Shown here: piece after piece, positions 54,128 to 62,474 of the stretch | How the letters are laid out: every line of letters begins with the position of its first letter | Numbering within the stretch: position 1 is the stretch's first letter | Assembly: GCF_029210495.1 (NCBI RefSeq) | Contig: NZ_JARGDK010000002.1 | Location: 62,001 to 126,000 of the forward strand | Length of the DNA: 64,000 nucleotides | Origin: Pseudothioclava nitratireducens | GTDB lineage: Bacteria; Pseudomonadota; Alphaproteobacteria; Rhodobacterales; Rhodobacteraceae | Direction of reading: 5' to 3' | Position numbers and translations under genes: made by a program | The notes under the pieces: generated by a model | The model's database searches: none | What the model was told of the DNA's origin: nothing | What the model saw: only the letters and a program-made list of their open reading frames with translations

Positions 54128-54685
54128 ATGAGCCTCGCCTCCCGTTCCGTCTGCGTCTATTGCGGTTCGCGTTCCGGGCGTCATCCCGCCTATGCCGAGG
54201 CCGCCCGCGCAACGGGTTCCATGCTGGCGGCGCGCGGCTGGCGGCTGGTCTATGGCGCAGGCGATGTGGGGCTTATGGGCGAGGTCGCGCGCGCCGCTCA
54301 AACCGCCGGCGCCGAGACCTTCGGCGTGATCCCCGAGCACCTGTTCAAATGGGAGGTCGGCAAGCGCGATCTCTCGACCTTCATCGTCACCGAGAACATG
54401 CATGAGCGCAAAAAGGTGATGTATATGAACTCGGACGCGATTGTGGTCCTGCCGGGGGGGGCTGGGTCGCTCGATGAGCTGTTCGAGGTGCTCACCTGGC
54501 GCCAGATCGGCCTGCACGAGAAACCGATCTTCCTGCTGAATACCGAGGGCTACTGGACGCCGCTCATCGCGCTTCTGGATCATGTCATCACCGAAGGATT
54601 CGCGGCTGAAACCTTGCGCGATTTCCTGACCACGGTCGAGACGGTCGATCAGCTCGAAGAGGTGCTGGCCAGCGCCTTGTCCTGA
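54128..54685 (+). CDS. LOG family protein (TIGR00730)
   Basis: Cytokinin riboside 5'-phosphate phosphoribohydrolase-like protein of 185 residues. The motif normally PGGxGTxxE reads PGGAGSLDE, and GGG reads YGAGDVGLMGEVA; both are conservative. The bacterial enzymes hydrolyse nucleoside 5'-monophosphates. The start has GAAAGGACT upstream. Its end overlaps the convergent RarD gene by 37 bases. Confidence 0.88.
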   Translation: MSLASRSVCVYCGSRSGRHPAYAEAARATGSMLAARGWRLVYGAGDVGLMGEVARAAQTAGAETFGVIPEHLFKWEVGKRDLSTFIVTENMHERKKVMYMNSDAIVVLPGGAGSLDELFEVLTWRQIGLHEKPIFLLNTEGYWTPLIALLDHVITEGFAAETLRDFLTTVETVDQLEEVLASALS

Positions 54686-55578
54686 GGCACGCGTGCGGGC
54701 TTGCCCCGCCAACTCGACCACGAATAGAGCGCAAGCCCCGTCCAGATCAGCGCCAGCGCAATCCCGTGCCAGCGGGTGACCGGCTCAAGGAAAATCAGTG
54801 CTGCGACAGTGAATTGCAGTGTCGGGTTAATGTATTGCACAAGCCCCACCGTTGCCATCCGCACCCGCCGCGCCGCGTAGGAAAACAGCATCAGCGGCAG
54901 TGCCGTCATCAGCCCCGAGGCCGCCAGAAGCAGCGTCTCAAGCCAAACGCCACCGAAATGGCCCTCGGCCAGCGAGGGCGGCACGACGCCCAGATGACCG
55001 CCGACCACGAGGATCAGCGCGAAGGGTAGAAGCAGGGTGACCTCGCCCATCACCGACACCACCGGCCCGAGATCGAGCCGCTTCTTGATCAACCCGTAAG
55101 AGCCAAAACTCCCCGCAAGGATCAGTGCAACCCAAGGCGGCGTGCCCAGCCCCAGACCGAGGATCGTCACCGCCGTTGCGGCCAAACCGACGGCCACCCA
55201 CTGTGCCCGCCCGAGTGCCTCCTTGGCCACCAGCCAGCCCAACAGCACCGCCACCAGCGGAAAGATGTAATAGCCAAGGCTCGCCTCGACCGCATGGCCG
55301 CTTTGCACCGACCAGATATAGATGAACCAGTTGAGCGAGATCACCAGCGCCGCCAAGGCCATGATCCGCACAGCCGGAGAGCGCATCGCCTGCGCCCAAA
55401 CCCCGAGCCGCCCCTGAAAGACCAGCACAAGCGCGAACATCACCGTCGACCAGATCGTCCGATGCGCCAGCACCTCAAGCGGCGGAACCGCCTGAAGCGC
55501 CTTGAAAAACAGACCCGAGAGGCCCCAGATCACGCTGGCCGCAACCATCGCCCAGAAGCCCTTTGCCGCCTCGCTCAT
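54649..55578 (-). CDS. rarD: EamA family transporter RarD
   Basis: DMT-superfamily membrane protein of 309 residues with ten predicted helices. It shows the RarD N-terminus (MVAASVIWGLSGLFFKAL) and NWFIYIWSVQSGHAVEASLGY segment. RarD confers chloramphenicol sensitivity-related transport in some bacteria; substrate is unknown here. ATG 55578 is chosen over an upstream reading that adds nine residues. It overlaps the LOG gene. Confidence 0.9.
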   Translation of the reverse strand: MSEAAKGFWAMVAASVIWGLSGLFFKALQAVPPLEVLAHRTIWSTVMFALVLVFQGRLGVWAQAMRSPAVRIMALAALVISLNWFIYIWSVQSGHAVEASLGYYIFPLVAVLLGWLVAKEALGRAQWVAVGLAATAVTILGLGLGTPPWVALILAGSFGSYGLIKKRLDLGPVVSVMGEVTLLLPFALILVVGGHLGVVPPSLAEGHFGGVWLETLLLAASGLMTALPLMLFSYAARRVRMATVGLVQYINPTLQFTVAALIFLEPVTRWHGIALALIWTGLALYSWSSWRGKPARVPQDKALASTSSS

Positions 55579-55641
55579 CTGACGCCCCACGCTCCGTCGG
55601 GCCACACCGCGCGGCGCCGTCCGCTATCCCTAGCGCGCCGC

Positions 55642-56085
55642 TCAGAGGCTGTCGATCTCGGCAGCGACGATTTCAGCGATTTTAGGGACCGGATGGCGTG
55701 TCAGGGTTTTGTCGATCTCGGCAACGACAACCTTGGCTAGCGACTCCGGCATCGCATCGCGCAACGCCCCGAGAACCTGCGGCGGCGCGGCGAGCACCAG
55801 CTTGTTCATCGCACCCGCCCCCGCGCGCGCGGCCAGAACCTCGACCAGATCACCGGCGAATGTCTCCGCGGTAAGGCGGTGGAAATCGGGCTGCTCCATC
55901 GCGCTGCGATGCCCCGGCCCCACATCGGCCATCCGTCCGGGACGGTCCGACGCTTCGATCACCTCAGGCGCCTCGGCACGGAACACGAGCGCAAGATCGG
56001 GCGCCCCGACCGTCCCTCTATTTTCCAGAACAAGCGCCTTCTCCCCATCCGCGACAACGATCCAGATCCCTTTGGCAAGCAACAT
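55642..56085 (-). CDS. Host attachment family protein
   Basis: 147-residue protein of the AttH/host-attachment family (PF10116-type), first linked to attachment of Agrobacterium to plant cells. It begins GIWIVVADGEKALVLEN and contains MEQPDFHRLTAETFAGDLV and LVLAAPPQVLGALR, as in the family. AAAGGAGA lies before the start. Molecular function is unknown; it resembles eRF1-like release-factor folds by pattern only. Confidence 0.85.
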   Translation of the reverse strand: MLLAKGIWIVVADGEKALVLENRGTVGAPDLALVFRAEAPEVIEASDRPGRMADVGPGHRSAMEQPDFHRLTAETFAGDLVEVLAARAGAGAMNKLVLAAPPQVLGALRDAMPESLAKVVVAEIDKTLTRHPVPKIAEIVAAEIDSL

Positions 56086-56181
56086 GACTGTCTCCTTTCG
56101 TGGCGTGATACCTCTTCTTGAGATGGGGATGATCTGCCAAAGGTCCAGCCCCGGCGCGCATTGGCCGCAGCCGCATGAAAA

Positions 56182-56203
56182 AGGCCCGCCGAAGGGCGGG
56201 CCT
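56182..56203 (-). terminator. Terminator after sodB
   Basis: On the minus strand AGGCCCGCC-CTTC-GGCGGGCCT is a perfect nine-base stem followed by TTTTT. It lies 26 bases past the sodB stop. Confidence 0.85.
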
Positions 56204-56228
56204 GGGTTATTTCCGTGCGAAAGACTGA

Positions 56229-56828
56229 TTACAGGCGCGAAGCCACGTTCTCCCAGTTGACCAGCTTGTCGAGGAAGTTCGACAGGTAAGCCGGACGCTT
56301 GTTGCGGAAATCGATGTAGTAGCTGTGCTCCCACACGTCGCAGCCCAGAAGCGCGGTCTGACCGAAGCAAAGCGGGTTCACGCCGTTCTCGGTCTTGGTG
56401 ACCTTGAGCGAGCCGTCCGCATCCTTGACCAGCCAGCACCAGCCCGAACCGAACTGACCCGCGCCAGCGGCCGCGAAGTCTTCCTTGAACTTGTCGACCG
56501 AGCCGAAGCTCTCGGTGATCGCCTTTTCAAGCTCGCCCGGCATCGTCTTGCCGCCCGGCCCCATCATTTCCCAGAACTGCATGTGGTTCCAGTGCTGCGA
56601 GGCGTTGTTGAAAATGCCATTCTGCGCGACCGCGCCGGCCTGATAGGTGCCGCGCACGATATCCTCGAGAGACTTGCCCTCCCACTCGGTGCCGGCGATC
56701 AGCTTGTTGCCGTTGTCGACATAGGCTTTGTGGTGAAGGTCGTGGTGGTATTCCATCGTCTCCGCAGACATGCCGAGATCGGCCAGCGCATCATGTGCAT
56801 AGGGAAGATCGGGAAGTTCGAAAGCCAT
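56229..56828 (-). CDS. sodB: Superoxide dismutase, iron type
   Basis: Dismutates superoxide in the cytoplasm. 199 residues with metal ligands visible: His in HHDLHHKAYVDN, His in NASQHWNHMQFWEMM, and Asp/His in DVWEHSYYIDFRNKRPAYL. The AAGAGQFGSGWCWLV segment carries the Gln that is typical of iron-dependent enzymes. AAGGA precedes the start. A terminator follows. Confidence 0.97.
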   Translation of the reverse strand: MAFELPDLPYAHDALADLGMSAETMEYHHDLHHKAYVDNGNKLIAGTEWEGKSLEDIVRGTYQAGAVAQNGIFNNASQHWNHMQFWEMMGPGGKTMPGELEKAITESFGSVDKFKEDFAAAGAGQFGSGWCWLVKDADGSLKVTKTENGVNPLCFGQTALLGCDVWEHSYYIDFRNKRPAYLSNFLDKLVNWENVASRL

Positions 56829-56928
56829 TGTCTTGCGTCCTTTATGAGGAAAGTTCCTGTTCCAGAACCTATAGAAGCCCGCGCGGTTCCGAGGTCAAGG
56901 GCACGGAAGCTCCTAAAAGTACAGAAAA

Positions 56929-57069
56929 GGGGGCGCTGCCCCCTCGCGCGTGCCGCGCTCACCCCCGGGATATTTCGGGCGATTGGAACCGCGGATGGCC
57001 CCCTGCGTCCAATCGCGTCAAATATCCCGGGGGTGAATGGCCGCGAGGCCAGAGAAGGCAGCGCCCCCT
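56929..57069. repeat. Head-to-head pair of dispersed repeats, copies 4 and 5
   Basis: Copy 4 (56929-56986, plus) and copy 5 (57009-57069, minus) are mirror images. Three matched blocks are: GGGGGCGCTGCC (56929-56940) with its complement at 57058-57069; ACCCCCGGGATATTT (56961-56975) with its complement at 57020-57034; and CGATTGG (56980-56986) with CCAATCG (57009-57015). The whole can fold into one long imperfect stem. It lies between sodB and the sarcosine gamma gene. Confidence 0.75.
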
Positions 57070-57077
57070 CCACCAGT

Positions 57078-57629
57078 TCAGGCAATCTCGCCGCCTTGGC
57101 GGGCAGAGACTTCAAGCAGGCCCATCATGTAGCCAGCGACCGAGCGGAAGCAGATGATCGAGAGTTCTTCCGACCCCGACCGCCAGATCGCGGCTGCAAC
57201 CTGTGCCGCGCGGGTGCGGCGCATCTCGCCTTCGGGAAGCGTTTCGAAATCGACCGGGCAGAGCTTCATCAGCACCTGATCCGCCTTCTCCCCCGAAACT
57301 CTGAAAAGCGCACGGGCATCCGACACATCGGTCACCAAAGCGTGCTCTTTGGCGAGCGCCTCTGCGAGTTGCGCAGTTACGCCCGAAGCATCGGCGTAAT
57401 CGCACAGCAGCAGGAGTTCATCCGGGCTCATCCAGGCGAGAGCGCGCCCTTCCGCTGTCACAATCCGACGCTGTGCAGGCACAGAGAGTCCCATGCCTTT
57501 CACTACCTTGGCGAGCGATTTCGACTCAAGATCGCAGCGGATTGCGATCATGCCCTTGAGGCCCTGTTCGGCGACCTGGGCGAAGCCTTGGGCCTTGGCC
57601 CCGTTCAATGCGCTGACCGGTTCAGACAT
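57078..57629 (-). CDS. soxG: Sarcosine oxidase gamma subunit
   Basis: Small structural subunit of heterotetrameric sarcosine oxidase, 183 residues, related to the folate-binding GcvT fold. It contains MSPDELLLLCD and LPEGEMRRTRAAQVA, typical of the family. Position after the alpha gene with an eight-base overlap gives the usual beta-delta-alpha-gamma order. The name soxG here means sarcosine oxidase, not sulfur oxidation. Confidence 0.93.
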   Translation of the reverse strand: MSEPVSALNGAKAQGFAQVAEQGLKGMIAIRCDLESKSLAKVVKGMGLSVPAQRRIVTAEGRALAWMSPDELLLLCDYADASGVTAQLAEALAKEHALVTDVSDARALFRVSGEKADQVLMKLCPVDFETLPEGEMRRTRAAQVAAAIWRSGSEELSIICFRSVAGYMMGLLEVSARQGGEIA

Positions 57630-60576
57630 TCTGCTTCTCCCCGTCCTTGTCGTAGAAGCACGGATCGACGATCCGCGCCTGATGCACTGCGCCATTGTCG
57701 CCGGGGAAGTCGATCACTTCGCCCGTGCGCTCGGGGCCATGTTTCACCAGACCCATCGCAATCCCGCGCTTGAGCGTCGGCGAGTAATAGGTCGAGGTGA
57801 CGCGACCCTGCACATTGCGCTGACCGTTTGCATTGTGCCCCTCGGCCACGGCGTAGACACCATCGGGCAGCACCGACCCATCCACGGTTTCAAGCCCGAC
57901 GAGCTTCCAGCGCTCGGGGTCGGTCATATGCGAGCGCTCCATGGCGCGCTTGCCAAGGAAGTCCTCTTTCTTCTTCGAGATCGCCCAGTTCAGGTTGAGA
58001 TCCTGCGGGATCACCGTGCCGTCGGTCTCGTCGCCGATCATGATGAAGCCCTTTTCGGCCCGCATCACGTGCAGCGCTTCGGTCCCGTAGGGCATCGCGC
58101 CAAAGGCCGCACCCTCAGAGTTCAGCGCCTCCCACAATGCCAAGCCGTAGCTTGCGGGCACCGCGATCTCGTAGCTGAGTTCCCCCGAGAAGGAGATCCG
58201 GAAGATGCGCGCGGGGATACCCGCCAGCGTGCCCTCGACGTATTGCATGAAGGGCAGCGCCTCTTTGGAGACATCCATCCCGCCCAGCTTCTCAAGCAGG
58301 TCACGCGCCTTCGGACCGACCACGGCCACTTGGGCATATTGCTCGGTCAGGTTGGCGGTATAGACCTTCCAGTCCCACCATTCGCATTGCAGCCAGTCCT
58401 CCATCCAGGCATGGATACGATCCGCCCCGCCCGAGGTGGTGTGGCACAGCCAGCTATCCTCGGAAAGGCGCACAACGACCCCGTCATCCATCAGGAAGCC
58501 GTTTTCGTTGCACATCAGCCCGTAGCGGCATTTGCCCACCGCCAGATTGGACATCATGTTGGTGTAGAGCATGTCGAGGAACTTGCCCGCATCCGGCCCT
58601 TTGACCACGATCTTGCCCAGCGTCGAGGCGTCGAGCAGACCGACATTCGTCCGGGTGTTCGTGATCTCGCGATTGACCGCATCGCGGTGGCTTTCGCCCG
58701 AGCGCGGGTAGCAATAGGGGCGGCGCCAGAGGCCGACCGGCTCCCAATGGGCGCCACGCGCTTCGTGCCATTCGTGCATCGGGGTGCGGCGCAGCGGCTG
58801 GAAGATTTCGCCGCGCGCCTCGCCGGTGACCGCACCAAAGCTGATCGGGGTGTAGGGCGGGCGGAAGGTGGTGGTGCCGGTCGCCGGGATCGGGCGGCCC
58901 AGCGCATCCGAAAGGATCGCCAAGCCATTGATATTCGAAAGTTTCCCCTGATCCGTCGCCATGCCGAGCGTGGTGTAGCGCTTGGTATGCTCGACCGACT
59001 CGTAGCCCTCACGGGCGGCGAGCTGGACGTCCGAGACCTTCACGTCGTTCTGATAGTCAAGAAACGCCTTGAAGCGCAGCGCATCCGGCGCGCCTGCGGG
59101 CATCAACCAGACCGGCGCCATCGGTCCCTCCTCGTCGGATGCCGCACCGATCCCGGCCTCGTCCATGATTTCCGACAGGCGCAGATGTCCATTCGCGGCC
59201 CCCACCGGCTGCGCGATCGGGCCGCCATCGGCCCCGGTTGGCGGACGGGTCGTGTCGGGGCGGAACATGGCATGCGCCTCGTCCCAGGTCAGCTTGCCGC
59301 CGCAATGCGACCACAGGTGCACGACCGGAGACCAGCCGCCCGACATCGCGACGCAATCGCAGTCGATCTGCTTGACGACCGAGCCCTCACCCGCCTGGCG
59401 GCAGATCTCGACCCCGGTCACATTGGTCTTGCCGAGGACACGGGTGATGCCGTGGCCCTCCATGACCTTGATCCCGCGACGGCGCGCCTCGTCGACCAGA
59501 GGTCCGGCGGGCATGTCGCGCGCGTCGATGATCGCCGGCACCGCAAGACCCGCGTCAAGCAGCGCGAGCGCCGTGCGATAGGCGTCGTCGTTATTGGTCA
59601 CCACAACGGTGCGGTCGCCACAGCTCACCGCCCAGTTCACAAGGTAATCGCGCACGGCCGAGGCCAGCATCACGCCCGGAATATCGTTGCCCGCGAAGGA
59701 GAGCGGACGCTCGATCGCGCCGGTCGCGGTGATGGTCAGGCCAGCGCGGATACGCCAGAGGCGATGGCGCGGACGACCATCGCCCGGCGTCGTGTCGCCC
59801 ACGCTCTGATAGCCGATGACATAGCCATGATCGTGCAGACCGGCCGCCATGGTGCGATTGCGGAGCGTCACATTCTCCATGCTTTCAAGCTTTTGCAGCG
59901 CGTCTTTCACCCAGGCCTCGGCGTCCAGACCGTCGATCTGGCCGCCATCGACAACGGCGCGGCCACCCCAGTGGGGCGTTTGTTCAAGCACGATGACGCG
60001 CTTGCCCGCGCGCCCGGCCTTGAGCGCCGCCGCGAGACCCGCGACACCGCCGCCCGCCACAAGCACGTCGCAATAGGCATAGGCCTGCTCGTAGCGATCG
60101 GGGTCGCGCTCTTTCGGCACGGCGCCAAGCCCCGCCGACTGGCGCACGATCGGCTCGAACACGTGTTTCCATGCAAAGCGCGGGAACATGAAGGTCTTGT
60201 AGTAGAAGCCCGCCGGGAACAGCCGGTAGAGCTTGTCGTTGATCGCGCCGACGTCAAACTTGAGGCTCGGCCAGTGGTTCTGACTGGTGGTCTCGGCACC
60301 TTCGAACAGCTCGGTCGTGGTGGTGCGCTGGTCCGGTTCGAACCGTGCGTTGCGGCCAAGGCCGACAAGCGCGTTCGGCTCTTCGGCCCCGCTCGCCACG
60401 ATGCCGCGCGGGCGGTGATACTTGAAGCTGCGCCCGACCATCGTCTGGCCCGCGCCCAGAAGCGCGGAGGCCAGCGTATCCCCGGCGAAACCGCGCAGCG
60501 GCTGGCCGCTGAAGGTGAAGCTGAGCGATTTGGAACGGTCGATCAGGCGACCGCCTTTGGGCAGACGTGTGCTCAT
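57622..60576 (-). CDS. soxA: Sarcosine oxidase alpha subunit
   Basis: Large subunit of 984 residues. It combines an N-terminal ferredoxin-like segment (about 20-90), a dinucleotide-binding domain (DVLVAGGGVAGLAAALKAGR, near 170) and a C-terminal aminomethyltransferase-like domain (about 600-970) that binds tetrahydrofolate and captures formaldehyde from sarcosine. The start overlaps the delta stop (ATGA). The name refers to sarcosine oxidase and must not be confused with the sulfur-oxidation soxA. Confidence 0.96.
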   Translation of the reverse strand: MSTRLPKGGRLIDRSKSLSFTFSGQPLRGFAGDTLASALLGAGQTMVGRSFKYHRPRGIVASGAEEPNALVGLGRNARFEPDQRTTTTELFEGAETTSQNHWPSLKFDVGAINDKLYRLFPAGFYYKTFMFPRFAWKHVFEPIVRQSAGLGAVPKERDPDRYEQAYAYCDVLVAGGGVAGLAAALKAGRAGKRVIVLEQTPHWGGRAVVDGGQIDGLDAEAWVKDALQKLESMENVTLRNRTMAAGLHDHGYVIGYQSVGDTTPGDGRPRHRLWRIRAGLTITATGAIERPLSFAGNDIPGVMLASAVRDYLVNWAVSCGDRTVVVTNNDDAYRTALALLDAGLAVPAIIDARDMPAGPLVDEARRRGIKVMEGHGITRVLGKTNVTGVEICRQAGEGSVVKQIDCDCVAMSGGWSPVVHLWSHCGGKLTWDEAHAMFRPDTTRPPTGADGGPIAQPVGAANGHLRLSEIMDEAGIGAASDEEGPMAPVWLMPAGAPDALRFKAFLDYQNDVKVSDVQLAAREGYESVEHTKRYTTLGMATDQGKLSNINGLAILSDALGRPIPATGTTTFRPPYTPISFGAVTGEARGEIFQPLRRTPMHEWHEARGAHWEPVGLWRRPYCYPRSGESHRDAVNREITNTRTNVGLLDASTLGKIVVKGPDAGKFLDMLYTNMMSNLAVGKCRYGLMCNENGFLMDDGVVVRLSEDSWLCHTTSGGADRIHAWMEDWLQCEWWDWKVYTANLTEQYAQVAVVGPKARDLLEKLGGMDVSKEALPFMQYVEGTLAGIPARIFRISFSGELSYEIAVPASYGLALWEALNSEGAAFGAMPYGTEALHVMRAEKGFIMIGDETDGTVIPQDLNLNWAISKKKEDFLGKRAMERSHMTDPERWKLVGLETVDGSVLPDGVYAVAEGHNANGQRNVQGRVTSTYYSPTLKRGIAMGLVKHGPERTGEVIDFPGDNGAVHQARIVDPCFYDKDGEKQNV

Positions 60577-60896
60577 TTATAGCCCTCCCAACCGGGGCGT
60601 TTGGCCTTGATGGCGGCAATGATGTCGGCGGGCGGCTCTTTGGTCTGGGCGGAATAGGTGCCGAAGACCTCGAGCGTGGCGGTGCAGCGCGCGGCGAGGA
60701 ACCACTTGCCGCAGCCATTGGCATGGCGCCAGCGCTCGAAATGCACGCCCTTGGGGTTCTTGCGCGCGAACATATAGCTCTCGAACTCTTCGTCGCTGGA
60801 GCCGGGGCCGAAGCGCTTGAGATGCGCCTCGCCGCCCGGGGCGAGTTCGGTTTCCTCGGCGGTCACGCCGCAATAGGGACAGGTGAGCGTCAGCAT
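60573..60896 (-). CDS. soxD: Sarcosine oxidase delta subunit
   Basis: 107 residues with a zinc site: Cys6 and Cys9 in TCPYCG, His58 and Cys62 in RWRHANGCGKWF, as in known heterotetrameric enzymes. It contains the usual DEEFESYMFARKNPKG segment. It overlaps the alpha gene by four bases and is separated from the beta gene by a dispersed repeat. Sarcosine oxidase soxD is a different gene from the sulfane dehydrogenase soxD. Confidence 0.95.
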   Translation of the reverse strand: MLTLTCPYCGVTAEETELAPGGEAHLKRFGPGSSDEEFESYMFARKNPKGVHFERWRHANGCGKWFLAARCTATLEVFGTYSAQTKEPPADIIAAIKAKRPGWEGYK

Positions 60897-60920
60897 GTCG
60901 GCAGACCTTTCTGGGTGGTG

Positions 60921-60975
60921 AGGCCGGGGGCGCCGCCCCCGGACCCCCGGGATATTTCGGGCAGAATGACAGGAG
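60921..60975 (+). repeat. Dispersed CCCCGGGATATTT repeat, copy 6
   Basis: A perfect nine-base hairpin (CCGGGGGCG-C-CGCCCCCGG, 60924-60942) followed by ACCCCCGGGATATTT and GGGCAGAATGAC. It sits inside the sarcosine oxidase operon, between the beta and delta genes, and matches copy 4. Confidence 0.7.
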
Positions 60976-61023
60976 AGAGGCCGCTTGGGCGCGACGATGC
61001 GGGGGGGATGTTCGGAGCGACCA

Positions 61024-62271
61024 TCAATGCGCCACCCCGGCCGCGACGCTCTCGTCGATGAAGCGGCCTTCCTTGAAGCGGTTGAGACCGAATTCGGCCG
61101 CAAGCGGCCCCGGTTCGCCCTTGGCGACCAGTTCGGCCATCGCAAAGCCCGAGCCGGGGATCGATTTGAAGCCGCCGGTGCCCCAGCCACAGTTGACGAA
61201 GATATTGCCGACCGGGGTTTTCGACAGGATCGGCGAGCGGTCGCCGGTCATGTCCACGATGCCGCCCCATTGGCGCAGCATCTTGAGCCGCGAGATGATC
61301 GGGAAGGTCTCGACCAGCGCGCGGGTGGTTTCTTCGACATGGTGCCACGAGCCGCGCTGCGTGTAGTTGTTGAAGCCATCGGTGCCGCCGCCGATCACCA
61401 TCTCGCCCTTGTCGGATTGCGACATGTAGCCGTGCACGGTGTTGGCCATGACGACCACATCCATGCAGGGCTTGATCGGCTCCGAGACCCAGGCTTGCAG
61501 CGCCGCCGACTCGATCGGCAGCCGGAAGCCCGCCATCTCTGCCAGGACCGAGCTATGGCCCGCGACGACGATCGCCAGCTTGCCGCAGTCAATCGAGCCT
61601 TTGGACGTATCGACGCCGACCACCTGACCGCCTTCAGTGCGGATGCCAGTGACTTCGCACTGCTGGATGATGTCCATGCCCATGTTCGAGCAGGCGCGTG
61701 CATAGCCCCAGGCCACCGCATCGTGGCGCGCGGTGCCGCCGCGTTCCTGATAGAGCGCCCCCAGAACCGGGTAGCGCGGGCCGTCGATATTGATGATCGG
61801 CACGAGGTCCTTGACCTCTTGCGGGCCGATCCAGCGGGTTTCGACGCCTTGCAGGTTGTTGGCATAGACGGTGCGCTTGTAGCCGCGCACCTCATGCTCG
61901 GTCTGGCCGAGCATCAGCAGGCCGCGCGGGCTGAACATCACGTTGTAGTTGAGATCCTGCGACAGGTCCTCATAGAGCGCACGGGCCTTTTCGTAGATCG
62001 CCGCCGAGGGGTCTTGCAGATAGTTCGAGCGAATAATGGTGGTGTTGCGCCCGGTATTCCCGCCGCCCAGCCAACCTTTTTCGATCACCGCCACATTGGT
62101 GATGCCGTGGACCTTGCCGAGATAATAGGCCGTGGCAAGCCCGTGGCCACCCGCCCCCACCACGATCACATCGTAGCGTTTCTTGGGTTCAGGGCTTTTC
62201 CACGCCTTCTCCCAGCCGGCGTGGAAGCGCAGCGCCTCGCGCGCGACCGCAAACATTGAATAGCGTCTCAT
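61024..62271 (-). CDS. soxB: Sarcosine oxidase beta subunit
   Basis: 415-residue flavoprotein of the DAO family that oxidises sarcosine to glycine. The FAD-binding motif VVGAGGHGLATAYYL begins near residue 37, and the covalent FMN His is His183 in GGTARHDAVAWG. ATG 62271 is chosen because the family begins near MRRYSMFAVARE; an upstream ATG adds 15 residues. First gene of the beta-delta-alpha-gamma operon, divergent from ccmI. The name refers to sarcosine oxidase. Confidence 0.96.
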   Translation of the reverse strand: MRRYSMFAVAREALRFHAGWEKAWKSPEPKKRYDVIVVGAGGHGLATAYYLGKVHGITNVAVIEKGWLGGGNTGRNTTIIRSNYLQDPSAAIYEKARALYEDLSQDLNYNVMFSPRGLLMLGQTEHEVRGYKRTVYANNLQGVETRWIGPQEVKDLVPIINIDGPRYPVLGALYQERGGTARHDAVAWGYARACSNMGMDIIQQCEVTGIRTEGGQVVGVDTSKGSIDCGKLAIVVAGHSSVLAEMAGFRLPIESAALQAWVSEPIKPCMDVVVMANTVHGYMSQSDKGEMVIGGGTDGFNNYTQRGSWHHVEETTRALVETFPIISRLKMLRQWGGIVDMTGDRSPILSKTPVGNIFVNCGWGTGGFKSIPGSGFAMAELVAKGEPGPLAAEFGLNRFKEGRFIDESVAAGVAH

Positions 62272-62338
62272 GCCCGGCTCCTTGGCTACGCGGGGGCGAA
62301 TCTTGCCCCGGTTCATCTTTTGATGGACCCGCGCACTG

Positions 62339-62378
62339 GGTTTTTTCTACCCCTAAGCGGCAAATGAGGGAAAAAACC
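62339..62378. promoter_or_regulatory. Inverted repeat GGTTTTTTC / GAAAAAACC in the sarcosine-ccmI divergent region
   Basis: Perfect nine-base arms (62339-62347 and 62370-62378) flank a 22-base centre, 68-107 bases upstream of the sarcosine oxidase beta start and 97-136 bases upstream of ccmI. A/T-rich runs are unusual in this GC-rich DNA. A candidate operator or promoter element for the sarcosine operon. Confidence 0.4.
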
Positions 62379-62474
62379 GACATCGCCCTGCGACAAGGCG
62401 CACCACTCACGCGCTTGGGACTTTCGTGGGCGGCGCAACTCGCCTAAACGGGGGAGCAAGGAGTAGGAGACGCC

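Noticed and set aside
57493-60582. A 1029-codon open frame opposite the sarcosine oxidase alpha gene
   Set aside because: It is antisense to a gene with recognisable domains along its whole length; no ribosome site or family resemblance.
57078-62271. Reading the sarcosine oxidase genes as part of the sulfur-oxidation sox system
   Set aside because: The gene symbols coincide, but domains (FAD, FMN His, GcvT-like, zinc site) and order beta-delta-alpha-gamma are those of heterotetrameric sarcosine oxidase.
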